Both the position numbers and the translations under genes were made by a program. A stretch of 64,000 nt of DNA from Lepas anatifera (lineage: Eukaryota > Arthropoda > Thecostraca > Lepadidae): assembly GCA_034440635.1 (NCBI GenBank), contig JAOTON010000386.1, positions 1,116,001 through 1,180,000 on the forward strand. Direction: 5' to 3'. Below the pieces are notes generated by a model that was given only the letters and a program-made list of their open reading frames with translations, did no database searches and was not told the DNA's origin. Shown here piece after piece: positions 54,429-64,000 of the stretch (positions are counted from its first letter, which is position 1; every line of letters starts with the position of its first letter).

Positions 54429-56554
54429 ATATAAGAATGTCAATTTTTCTCATTATGACTGAAATCAGGAAATTTTGGGCCAAAAAGTGGGGTAGCCCTG
54501 GCCCCCTTTCCGAGTATGGATGTGGAACCATCGAGCCTCCGGCTGGTTTCGGCAGAAGGCAGCTTCTTCTTGTACTGCATGCTATTTTCGCCGTGCGGAA
54601 ATGCTCTGAATGGAGCTTATAGCGAGTCTATGATCAACGTTTGGGATTTCACTGATTTTCAACAGTGTTATTTTGATAACGTCACATATTGTCGGAAAAG
54701 AGGATATATTTCTGTTTTTAGCACATGGAAGTGAGGAAAACTCTGTTTCCTATTTTTCAGACCTATCTTGTTCTTAAAATGCTCTTTTAGGATTTTCACA
54801 AAGTGGTCCACTCCCTTTAAAGGGTAAAAGCAGGGAAGTCCCAGATGAAGGCAAAGGCGGATACTACCGAAATCTTTGTTAAGCCGTAAGGCCGGCACGG
54901 TGTCTTTTGCACTTATTCCACTACTTAAATCTTAGTCGCGAGCTGGACCGAGAATTCGCTGAACTGGGAGGAGGAGTTGGAATCGTAAACAGCTAAATCT
55001 GAAATTAAAAATGATGATTTACTATACCATCTTCTCTATCTCTACGGTCTCCTTGGATGGAAGTCTGAAGGTTCACTTTTAAGATAGGGGGAGGGGGAAT
55101 GTTGGTTCTTTTGACACCTCTGGATCCGTCGCAATAAGTGGTTTTTGGTTAGGTATACCCCAGATTTCGTTTTGAAAATGAGCTTTTAAAACAAACTTTG
55201 GGAAGTGATCCCTGATTCGAATCAATACTTCTTCACTCGGTCTTAGCTATGAACCCAAAATGTTAGTCAAAAGCGGAATCGAGACCAACCGTCTAGACAT
55301 GTATACATCTTGTACCCAGTGTTCGGTTACTTGCACAGACTTAATCATATAACTGTGGACATAACGTTCCCTCCAGAGACTCAGAAGCGCCGAGCAGCAC
55401 ATTGCACGCGGCTGTATAACCTCAGATGGCGCCGACTCCACAGCTGAGGACCATCGCGAGTGGTCTGCGTCCTGCCGCTCGCGTAATTCACGGCCAGTGC
55501 TTACATCCACCCGTTGGCGGATCGAGGAGTCGATAAAGTAGATCCGAAACTGGTCAATGCTGCTTTAAAAAAACCTGCACCTACGAATTTGTCCTTTTCC
55601 TCCATGCCCTTCTCATCAATACTTCAATTTATCCCCCTGCGGCGGAGTGTCAGGATTTGAAGGGGTGGTGGTGAGGGGAGATTACTTTTTAATCCACTGC
55701 TTTCTAGTGAACGCCACAGCGTTAGTGTGAAAATGTTTGCACTTCGGTGGGAGAGGAATTTTCCCCTCCCCATGGTCCCTTCCGTGCATGTGTCCACCAT
55801 GGGTGGAGATCCCTGGATTTGGTGAAAGGCAGGGCCGGGTAAGGAGGAGAATAGTATACTTTCGGGAGTACGCGAGTGCCCTAAAAGTCCTAAAAGCACC
55901 CGTAAACGACAGAAAGCAGCTCAGAAGTTTTACACCTCACCTGAGTCCGACTCAAAAATTTAGATCACGGTAAATGGCGATGTTATTACCAAGGAACTCC
56001 AAAGCTGGGGCGGGACGAAGAAACCTCCCAAACTGTCCACCCAAGAAGCATCCCCGCAAAGATTGCGGTACTTGACTGATGTCTTTCGCATTTTCTCATG
56101 CTTATTGACGAGGACTTATGCATATGTTTCTTAACTCTTTTTAGGTGAACTAGCCTAGCACTCTCCCGGACCGCTACTGCGTTCTGGCTGCACGCACTCC
56201 CCACCCATTCCCGTGCACGGTTGCTATAGCCAGGTCGGGGTCCTTCCCCCAGCCCGGGGCGATGCCAGAGGTCAATCCGGACATGCTCATCAAAGCAAAA
56301 GAGGGGGAGGCCTAACCAGCCTTTGCACCTACCCCCTTCCCGTCCCCAAAAACTACCTGAGTTTCATAATTGATCAATTGAAGGACAACGGAACCGTCAG
56401 TAAAAACACTTTCTCCGTTTGGAGCATTTTTTATCCGTTTGGATGCCACCCGTCTGAAGGTTTAAGAAATCCATCCTGAAAAAAACAGCCACTGACGGTT
56501 TTCCAGAATTTCCGAGCACGATTGGTTTTAAAGTAATCAGATGTAATCGCCGCC
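54429..56554. other. Unassigned spacer
   Basis: Short frames only. A CTCTGGATCCGTCGC block near 55118-55133 resembles a hAT MITE end. A G/C-run stretch at 55635-55850 is similar in style but has no clear termini. Confidence 0.35.
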
Positions 56555-56765
56555 TCAGTACCTCAGTTGGTCTCTGGCCCGCCGCTCAGAAAACCGTGCA
56601 TTGGCAGTGCACTGCTGGAAGCTTGGGATCGATTCCCCTGAGATACTCCGGCGTTTGATATTTGCCCGACGTTGGTAGACTGTCAACTGACCGAGAGAGG
56701 GTGACCTTAGCGGAGCGGCCGACCGTGTGCCTTGTGGGACGTTAAACATCGTCCTCTAAATTAGT
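56555..56765 (+). repeat. Probable tRNA-derived SINE
   Basis: An A-box-like TACCTCAGTTGG (56559-56570) is followed by a B-box-like GGATCGATTCCCC near 56626-56639. The body continues to GTGCCTTGTGGGACGTTAAAC, a phrase typical of SINE tails, and ends in an AT-rich stretch with ATTATTATTA near 56846. The box spacing is longer than in a tRNA, so this is a derived or degraded copy. Confidence 0.4.
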
Positions 56766-57453
56766 CCGTCATTGAGGAAATTGACAGGGAAAGAGTTGGC
56801 GACGCCATATGACCCTGGCAGTTGGTGCGTCGATAAGCCCCAAAAATTATTATTATTACATTGCGGGAATTGCTAGTTCGGATAATGGGATCGGGTTCTC
56901 CTTGACAAGTCCATTGGTGACTTAACTGAGATTTTGATCCTAAAAGCTGAAATCGCGACAACTTCGACAAAATTTATAAAAAGTAATACAAAATACAACT
57001 GCCCTTGTTATGGTGCGCTTGTGACATTTTAGCCCTCGTTTGAAGAGATTGTTTAGGTATACTTGATGTTAAGAATTAATTCACGGTACCAATTTAATCC
57101 CACCGGCCCGCACCTTCACCGCAGAACGCTTTTTAGAGCTTAAGGGTGACATGGTTTCCTCTTCCCCTAAAAAAGTGACCGGACTCACCCCTGTCCAAGC
57201 AAAACCCGTGGCAACAACCATGCCCACTCACGCTTTTGTATTGTACGGAAATATTCAATGCGGGTCCCCATCTTAGAACGAAACGTTCTACTGCCTGTTG
57301 GTTTCGGGTCGCGCCATAAAATTCTGGTTTTCGCGCTACAGCCTAGAAGGGTGAAGCATACTCAAATATATTAAAATGGCTAAAGTCCCGGCTGAAATTT
57401 CGTACCCTTTCCCCAATTCAGAACAAAGCAATACGACGCACCGTCCGCCGTAT

Positions 57454-57456
<3 letters not shown>
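56766..57456. other. Unassigned spacer
   Basis: Mixed sequence with no supported gene or bounded repeat. Confidence 0.4.

Positions 57457-57508
<52 letters not shown>
57457..57508. repeat. (AT)n microsatellite
   Basis: An uninterrupted AT dinucleotide run of about 26 units. Confidence 0.98.
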
Positions 57509-57510
<2 letters not shown>

Positions 57511-59225
57511 TGGTAATGCTTTGGTATGCTCTCTAGGACGGCAACTACCTTCTTTCATGTTGCAAACGCCCCCCCCCACCCCTCCCTCCCTCGGTTACCT
57601 TCGGGTACGGCGCATTCCTCTCTTGTCAGAAACTCGTCTCAAAGCCCCTACTTCAGTGTACTCAGCTGCTGTCCGGTCTGTGCCGGAGGGCAGCTTATAC
57701 TGAGCAGATAATCAAGCCGATAGAGAACAAATTATGGCGAGGAATTTCCGAAAATAGAATAAAAATAAACTCTCAAGTTCATACTTCACGACACGACCAT
57801 TTCAGTTGCAAATGTTCAGCTGAATTTCTCGCAATGCGACTGTACGAGTCTCTACCAATCAGAGGCCGCCATCCGCCAGCAGTCGTTTGCCCGCGAGGCA
57901 CAGAGGTGAGCGGGGTCACGGTCCGGACACGGCTAGCCGGGTTTTTGTCCCAGTGGGAAGGGGTAGCGTGGTGGATAATATACCCATGTGTGCGGTGGTG
58001 GGGAGTTTGACGGTGTCTTAGACTGTGTGATGTTGGACTCAGAGAGGGGATAGGTACAGGTTAGTAGAATGGTGGATCTACACCGGTTTTTCGGGGCGCA
58101 ACTGGGTTCAATATCGTGAAAAAACACAATGTTTTTGAAGAGAACCGGGCAAAATCGGGGGGTTTGGGGAGATTATTTTCCCCTAGATTTTTCCGTGGTT
58201 TGGCACAGGGTATTCTGTGTATATTAGTAGAAATGCCCATGGGTGATGTATATGTGCGATGTTGATAGAACTGGAAAAGCGTGGTTAGCAAGAGTTCTTA
58301 GATGATCCCGAATATGTGTTGTAAATTTTATCACCGTGCGATTCATAGTTTCTGAACTATTTCCTCGGGGTGAAATCTGCTCACCCCTTTCTCGTTTGCC
58401 TGTGCGCGAGCGTTTTGGCTGTTGACACTCACCTTTTAACCTACAGCATTGTCATGGAATGGAGATACCTGGATACATACTACATGGAACAGATATGCTC
58501 GCTAAATCACATCGTGGGGCGCCAATACTTGTATCCTGGGAGGAAGGTAGCAGTTTCAAAAGGCAGACCAATACGGGGAGGGGACCAGTGTTTGTTCTCC
58601 ATTGTCCCGTAGATCTACCAGTGGAAAATTGTTTGAAAAACGAAACTTATTCATACATCAAAGCTATCTTTGGCTGAATAAAGGAGAGAGGCTGATTGAA
58701 AAGTTTACCACCCATTACCGCATTTACCCATAGTCACAGCATTACCACCTCGGGCTCAGGGTAAGTCAACGGAAGGAGCACACCCAGTGATTTGCATGTG
58801 CGATGCGTCCGTAGAGTGGTATGTTCGGCGGTGCAGTAGGCATGCAGGCGGGCTCATGCGGCACAGTCTATCCATCCCGGGTTCAGGTTGTGTCAGCGGA
58901 AAGAGCACACTCATGCCTTGCCTCAACATTTTTCGTGATGATGAGGCATACGTAAAAGACTAAGGAGCACTGTTTAAGCACCTAACGGTTTCCCACTTTT
59001 GACGCAATGCCCTGGTGCCTTTTCTTAATGTCTCACATAGATGAGTGCCCTTCTATTCTAAGCAAGATGATGAAGGATTTATCCTGCACATGTCAGATAC
59101 GTAGCTGCACAATTTTGATGGCCCACCAGAATAATTGAAACAAATTATTTATTATGTTATAAGCATTGCAATTTTAAGCTCATTTCTTTTTACGCATGGA
59201 TGGACACAACATTAAGTGGCACGTG
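57509..59225. other. Unassigned spacer with one direct duplication
   Basis: No gene is supported. Two related segments about 128 bases apart (58749-58790 and 58877-58915) share GGGCTCAGGGTAAGTCAACGG versus GGGTTCAGGTTGTGTCAGCGG, followed by AGAGCACAC. The second includes a B-box-like GGGTTCAGG. They may be two units of a longer repeat. Confidence 0.35.
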
Positions 59226-59230
59226 TTTAT

Positions 59231-60150
59231 ATACAGCTGCTGATCTACAGCAGTCGGTGCTAATCTACAGCAGCTGATCTACAGCAGTTGGTGCTGATCT
59301 ACAGCAGTTGGAGCTGATCTACAACAGTTGATCTATAGCAGCTGCTGCTGATCTGCAGCAGTTAATCGACAGCAGCTGATGCTGATCTACAGCAGATGAT
59401 ATACAGCAGTTGATCTAAATTAGTTGGTACTGACCTACAGCAGTTGATCCCAATTAGTTGGTACTGAACCACAGCAGTTTATCTACATTAGTTAGTACTG
59501 ATCTACAACAGTTGATCTACATTGGTTAGTACTGATCTACAGCAGTTTATCTACATTAGTTGGTGCTAATACACAGCAGATGATCTACAGCAGTTGAAGC
59601 TGATCTACAATACTTGATCTACAGCAGTTGGTGCTAATATACAGCAGATGATCTACAGCAGTTGATGCTGATATACAGCAGCTGATGTCAGGGGGCACCG
59701 GCACGGCAAACACCCACGGCCAAGGGCGCCGCCACGGAATTTTTATACAGAAGGGGACGGGCCCGGGCTGGTGCTGACCGGGGGAGGCGAATTCTGGACA
59801 TATTCGGTACTTGACAGTATTAATGACGATGGACCACAATTTTTTGGTGGGACGTCCCCCCTGGTTGGCCAACAGGGGGAAGCATCCCCCCGTCCCCCTC
59901 CGCTTTCGGCGCCCATGACTGATGCTGATCTGCAGTACTTGATCTACAGCAGTTGATGATGATCTACAGGAGTATGATCTGCAGCAGTTGGTGCTGATCT
60001 ACAGTATTTGGTGTTGATCTTCAGTTGTTGATCTACAGTTGTTAGTGCTGATCTACAGCATTTGGTGTTGATCTTCAGTTGTTGATCTACAGTTGTTAGT
60101 GCTGATCTGCATCATAATTGACGCTAATCAACAGCTGATCTACCTTAGAG
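59231..60150. repeat. Minisatellite, GATCTACAGCAGTTGGTGCT unit
   Basis: Degenerate ~20-bp units typified by GCTGATCTACAGCAGTTGGT cover 59231-59681 and 59919-60150. A 231-bp G/C-rich insertion (59688-59918) splits the array. The GCTGATC core is shared with the minisatellites at 31-37 kb. Variants with CATTAGTTGGTACTGA form a sub-block at 59420-59560. Confidence 0.9.
59688..59918. mobile_element. Probable MITE inserted in the minisatellite
   Basis: The ends TCAGGGGGCACCGG and the inverse of TCATGGGCGCCGAA agree imperfectly. CTGATG lies on both sides (59682-59687 and 59919-59924). Because CTGATG-like words are common in the surrounding array, the duplication is not conclusive. The insert is G/C-rich and non-coding. 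Confidence 0.5.
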
Positions 60151-60194
60151 CGGATATGCTACAATTCACATCGTATGCCTCACAGCCAAGCTAA

Positions 60195-60240
60195 ACAATT
60201 GCACACTTCTCGGGGTGTGCGAGCATCCCCAAGGGTTAGA
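60195..60240. repeat. GGGGTGTGCGAGCATCCCC hairpin
   Basis: This imperfect hairpin matches the ones at 31090 and 33474 that border minisatellite blocks. Here it follows rather than precedes the array. Confidence 0.5.
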
Positions 60241-60322
60241 AAAAACCTAAACGTCGGAATGCACCCCTTCAGATTCTAAACTACATCAGAGTCCGGCTCA
60301 GTAGCATGAATTACTGTACAAG

Positions 60323-60505
60323 ATGGCGGACGCACATACTGAGTACGTCTTAGACTATTGCCTCCCTGAAAAAATGTCTCCAGTTTTTTTCTACATATTT
60401 GGCTCTTCTAGTCCCACCTTCTCAGCTACAATCCATCACAACGTTTTCACAATCGTACATCCCAATGACTTCCGTCACCCCGGTGACCGGCATCTGACGC
60501 GCTAG
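60323..60505 (+). CDS. Short frame with a strong start context (uncertain)
   Basis: An ATG in the context CAAGATGGCGGAC begins a 60-codon frame (MADAHTEYVLDYCLPEKMSP...). CAAGATGGCGG is a common start context and YY1-like initiator motif of housekeeping genes in animals. The product has a short aromatic-rich segment (VFFYIFGSSSPTF) but no recognised domain. It ends at a TAG near 60503; a splice donor could lie earlier, but none is compelling. It could be a first exon or a chance frame. Confidence 0.2.
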   Translation: MADAHTEYVLDYCLPEKMSPVFFYIFGSSSPTFSATIHHNVFTIVHPNDFRHPGDRHLTR

Positions 60506-60714
60506 CCCGTGCCGGCGGGCACTACACTGCTCAGCTGATCAACTACAACTCAATTGCTTTCTTTTGCTTTCATTTATGAATAGGGGCTGGAATTAAATTT
60601 TATTTTTTGCAATTCTTTGCCTTTTCCTGTGAAATATATCTCGTGTTAACTAAACACAAGTACTCAAATGCATTACCCAAGCACGTGCGAGGTCAGAATT
60701 AAAAGTAACATCTA

Positions 60715-61102
60715 CAGTGGCGGAGCCAGCTGGTCGGTTTGGGAGGGGCAAAACAAAGTCGAAAAGCAAAAAAAAACGCCACACAGTGAAAATCAGCGCT
60801 ACAATATCACTTGCCGGTAGAATTATGGGTGTCTCAGGCGAAAAGCAAAACAAGTGTCGCGGGGTAAAGAATGTGGGCTTGAGATACTTTTTTCCTATCC
60901 ATGGCTCAATATTTACACTGAACTTAACTGGTTCTGCTTGAATTTGAGTTTAAGCACCAAAATCATGTTTATCAACTAAAAAGGAGTCGGGGAAAAAGGA
61001 GTTTGATCACTTTGGGGCGGGGGGGGGGCAAAAACATAGTTTAGCCCCGAGCTTTTCGGTTGGGGGGGCAAATTCATGTTTGCCCCCCTGGATCCGCCAC
61101 TG
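60715..61102. mobile_element. hAT-like MITE with 8-bp duplication
   Basis: The 388-bp element starts CAGTGGCGGAGCCAGCTGG and ends CCTGGATCCGCCACTG. The flanks AACATCTA (60707-60714) and AATATCTA (61103-61110) match at 7 of 8 positions. The interior has G-runs (GGGGCGGGGGGGGGGC) and GGGGGGCAAATTCATG near the right end. A 74-codon frame at 60717-60941 is Lys/Gly-rich and not convincing. Confidence 0.9.
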
Positions 61103-61391
61103 AATATCTATACAGCATCTACAATCATTACAGCATCTACAATCAACTAGTATTACCACCACTACCGAGCATTACAAGTGGATTATCACTCCTTTGTAAT
61201 CCACGCAGTCAGAAGATCATTTGACTAAAATTAAAACACAACATACCATGTTGGAATACTGATAGATTTGTGTGTGCAGTGCAAGCGACTTTTGTTAGTT
61301 TGCCAATTGAGTCGACTAGTAGGCCGCTGCTGGGTGAATACATGAAAAAGTAATTTTCAGTCCGAGTTCTTACGAACAGGCTAGATTTAGC

Positions 61392-62812
61392 CAGAGATGG
61401 GCACCGCTACCAAATTTCTTAAACCGCAACCGCTACTTCCACTACCTTGGCTATTCGAAACCGCTATCGCTACTAGCACTACGTTTTCAAAACCGCGAAA
61501 TCGCCTCCCGTATCCTACCACTCCATTGCCGTTACGTTTTACTATAAGACACTAAAGGGCTACCTAAAAATACTCATTATTTTTCTGTTTCAAAAATTTT
61601 CCAGGAAAACTACTGCTTAATGGTATATTTCATAGGAAATTAACCTTCATAAGAAATTAAAAGTTTTGTTTTAAGGATATGAAAACTAAATCACACAGTA
61701 AGGGCATTCATTCAATATGCTTTTATCTTTATTGATGCAATTGTTTGTTTCAATCCCCATCTCCTATTTTTTGGAGTGATATCTCCTTAACACACGCATT
61801 GACGGGGGTCTGAGCCACCTTCGGATTGACGAGGGGGGCGGGTACCCGCCCGCCCCCCTAAGATCTCGAGAACCACGGTAGGTAGCGAAAAACGGTAAAC
61901 GGCGTTGGGTAGCCCATCCGCTTCTCCATCGAAAATATTTGAAACCATTTTTTTGTCAGGTCACATTTAAGGTCACGAGAGGTCAAAACATGCCGTCATA
62001 TGGATAACATGTAAATAAGGTTTTTCGGCCATTAAATCTGAACAAGTAACGATAGAGCAAAACGACTTGAACTATATGAATCCTCGCAGCAAGCCGAATC
62101 GAATGATATGATAATGATTGGTTTCACCTTTCTAGGTCAAATCAAAGATTTCACCTAACCTGAGGTCAGGTCAGGGCCAAATTATATAAAATGCGTATCA
62201 TTAGAACCGCAAAGCCAAGGCGAGTCTAATGCAGCTAAAATAAACGCTCTATCACCATCCGTTACTGAGTTATTCAGTAAAAACCATATTTCCCATGTAT
62301 TACCAATGGAGAGGTCATGCCTCGTACCTGACCTTAGGTCATCGATATAAAAATACCGAATACCGGAACATATTTTAGAGAACTCTGTGGGCCCATTATT
62401 TGATATGAGTTTCCATTGGATAAGTTCACCCTGCTCCGACTTATGCTCTCTTAAGCTTTTTTTGAGGTCGGGTCACTTGACCTGTACTGGTGACCTGACC
62501 TGAGATGACCTATCCTTAAAATTTTCACCGAAGTTGCAAAAATGATGAGGGAAAAGGTATACCAAGTACGGTGGCGCTGCGCGACGCCGTTTTTCTGCTA
62601 TCTCCGAAAAACCCGAGGGGGCGGGTACCCGCGCCCCGTCAATGCGCGTGTTAACACTGTCGGTAACGGTAGCGCTTTCGAATTATTCCAAGTCCACTAC
62701 CCGCTACTCCGCTATATTTTGGTTCTACAAAGGGCTACCGCTACCCCACTACCGTTTTGAGAGTAGTAAGGTAGCGAAGTAGAGGATTAGAGGAGCGGAG
62801 ATATCGGCGCTT
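61392..62812. mobile_element. hAT-like element, CAGAGATGGGC end, with nested family C copy
   Basis: The left end CAGAGATGGGCACCGCTACC starts after GATTTAGC (61384-61391). An identical GATTTAGC lies at 62813-62820, an exact 8-bp duplication. The right end (inverse AAGCGCCGATATCTCCGC) is a diverged partner. Subterminal regions share ACCGCTAC/GGTAGCGG words. Removing the nested TTAA element (61791-62650) leaves about 557 bp. No transposase remains. Confidence 0.75.
61791..62650 (+). mobile_element. TTAA-type family C, copy C2
   Basis: The 860-bp element begins CACACGCATTGACGGGG and ends CCCCGTCAATGCGCGTG, flanked by TTAA at 61787-61790 and 62651-62654. It matches C1 throughout. Compared with C1 it has a true TTAA rather than TTAT, showing that the TTAT flanks of C1 are a variant target. 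GGTCA-rich and non-coding. Confidence 0.93.
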
Positions 62813-62820
62813 GATTTAGC

Positions 62821-63408
62821 AGGGATTATCCAGTCAGATGACACGTGAAATATCAATGCATTTCTCGTAAGCCACGAATGCGCATGCAAAGAAAAACAAT
62901 ACAAAAGAGAGGACGATCATTCTTTTAGAAACCTAACATACAAAAAAACACAAAACATGAAACTGGCCACGCCTTGCATCTTAAGATCAAATGCCATAAA
63001 ACACCACCAACCGCTCAACTTCGAGAGATGGGAAGGATGGTCTGTTAGTTTTGGAAGCCACGTGAGGAGCTTGTGTTTGGGTCTCTCGTTATGATGGAAT
63101 CAGCACTGCTGCTCGGGTTCAGACACGGGAGGAATAGTATTTCCTAAGTTAAATTAGCCGAGCGCGGGGTTGAGCCGAGTCTTTACACCGGGTTCCCGGA
63201 CCGGGAAAGTAGCACCACCAATCATGATTCATGCAGGAATGCAACGCATGGGTATGTTCATCCAAGAATGTTGTTACTGTATGTAAAACAGAAGCCCCCT
63301 GGCTGCAAAGCTGACAGGCCAGTGTGAGGTCACTATAGAGGAGGCGCTTACACTGACGTGCTAACTGGCACCACGCCGGGACGTTCCATGGACGCGACCA
63401 CGCCCCTA
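62821..63408. other. Unassigned spacer
   Basis: No supported gene or repeat. A 147-codon minus frame (63149-63592) overlaps the MITE to its right and has no recognisable domain. Confidence 0.4.
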
Positions 63409-63682
63409 CACAGGCGGATCCAGGGGCAGGAGGGCACTTACCCCTCCCCGATCGACTCTCGGCGCCGATTGAAATGGTCACGGCGCCCCTGAAAGGTCGA
63501 TGGCGCCCCTGGAATGTTGCTTCCCTCTTTGATGAGAGTATCGGCGCCCTCAACATATTATTTGACATCCACCTGATTGGCCTTGCCGTCAAGAAAGTGA
63601 CGCCTCCTGGGCCGGATCGCTCCCATCAACGATGCATGTGCCCCTCCCCCCCACACGATCGGAAATCCTGGATCCGCCTATG
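63409..63682. mobile_element. hAT-like MITE, GGATCC family, copy 4
   Basis: The ends CACAGGCGGATCCAGG and CCTGGATCCGCCTATG are inverse copies. Internal blocks CGATCGACTCTCGGCGCC and CACGATCGGAAATCCTGG match copies 1-3. No target duplication is visible. Confidence 0.75.
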
Positions 63683-64000
63683 GTATCTCATAACAAAATT
63701 TTTGATTTATGGACTCCTAATAAGTCCAGGATGATATCACGCATATTGTTTCGACTATTTTACTATCGCCGTGGGCTCAGTACTAGCTGCCGTTGACGGA
63801 GGTAGTATACAACCAAGTGACGAATGCTGATAATGTCACCAACCGTCAAAACCAGAAAATTGAAATGTTTCATCGTGAAGGAAACTCTTAAGCCTCTTGA
63901 AATCATGTTATGCGCTTGGAAGAACTTTTCAATATGTGCCTCCAAACTGAACATCCAATTTTGACTGATCTAGGTATCATTGTTTTCTTTCGGGACTATG
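63683..64000. other. Unassigned end of window
   Basis: AT-rich DNA without a supported gene, element or repeat. Confidence 0.4.

Noticed and set aside
1..64000. Bacterial or viral origin of the window
   Set aside because: Very low coding density, MITEs, microsatellites and mariner/hAT/Penelope remnants fit an animal genome; no operons or ribosome-binding-site-led genes were seen.

Overview
This is a repeat-dominated eukaryotic intergenic window from an invertebrate animal. It shows no bacterial-style gene packing, no rRNA or tRNA gene and no CRISPR array, and most open frames are short and chance-like. Three observations point to an arthropod: tracts of TTAGG (the usual arthropod telomere unit), a Penelope-like retroelement remnant, and mariner, hAT and TTAA-type DNA transposons. 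The tracts sit inside a transposon-like palindrome, so the arthropod call is tentative. A chelicerate or crustacean is possible; I cannot name a species.

Most of what can be read is non-autonomous DNA transposons. (1) A group of ~0.85-1.25 kb elements is bounded by TTAA sites and packed with GGTCA/TGACC motifs. I call its families A (six insertions counting a split one), B, C, D and E. Their tips agree (C[A/C]C[G/T][C/T]GC next to TTAA). The TTAA duplication suggests piggyBac-like mobilisation, but no transposase is present. (2) hAT-like elements with 8-bp target duplications range from 0.2-0.4 kb MITEs to a 2.56 kb element and an apparent 11.75 kb element at 28655-40409, whose 11-bp inverted ends are flanked by exact CCTGCTAG repeats. 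(3) A decayed mariner-type element at 2098-3103 keeps C-terminal transposase remnants. (4) A ~1 kb palindromic foldback lies at 30081-31072.

Layout. 1-9 kb: mariner, GGATCC-type hAT MITEs, family D remnants. 9.0-9.4 kb: a candidate promoter with four CRE-like sites, a TATA-like box and an initiator. 10-13 kb: three TTAA elements head to tail. 13-17 kb: families B and E and a palindromic pair. 17.5-21.1 kb: a four-level nest of insertions. 22-25 kb: a GC-rich island and TTAA remnants. 26.3-27.5 kb: a 5'-truncated Penelope-like element. 28.6-40.4 kb: the giant hAT-like element with ~5 kb of degenerate ~20-bp minisatellites. 41-43 kb: two further minisatellites (30 and 37 bp) around family E. 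44.5-45.5 kb: the best candidate host gene, a GC-rich CRE-bearing upstream region and a 187-codon frame broken by one stop that a 72-bp GT-AG intron would remove. 45.6-51.3 kb: families E, A, D, B and E. 51.5-59 kb: mostly unassigned. 59.2-62.8 kb: a GATCTACAGCAGTTG minisatellite and two hAT elements with their target duplications.

Insertion order can be reconstructed at several places because target duplications survive. Apart from the candidates at 44975-45538 and 60323, I see no convincing protein-coding host gene.
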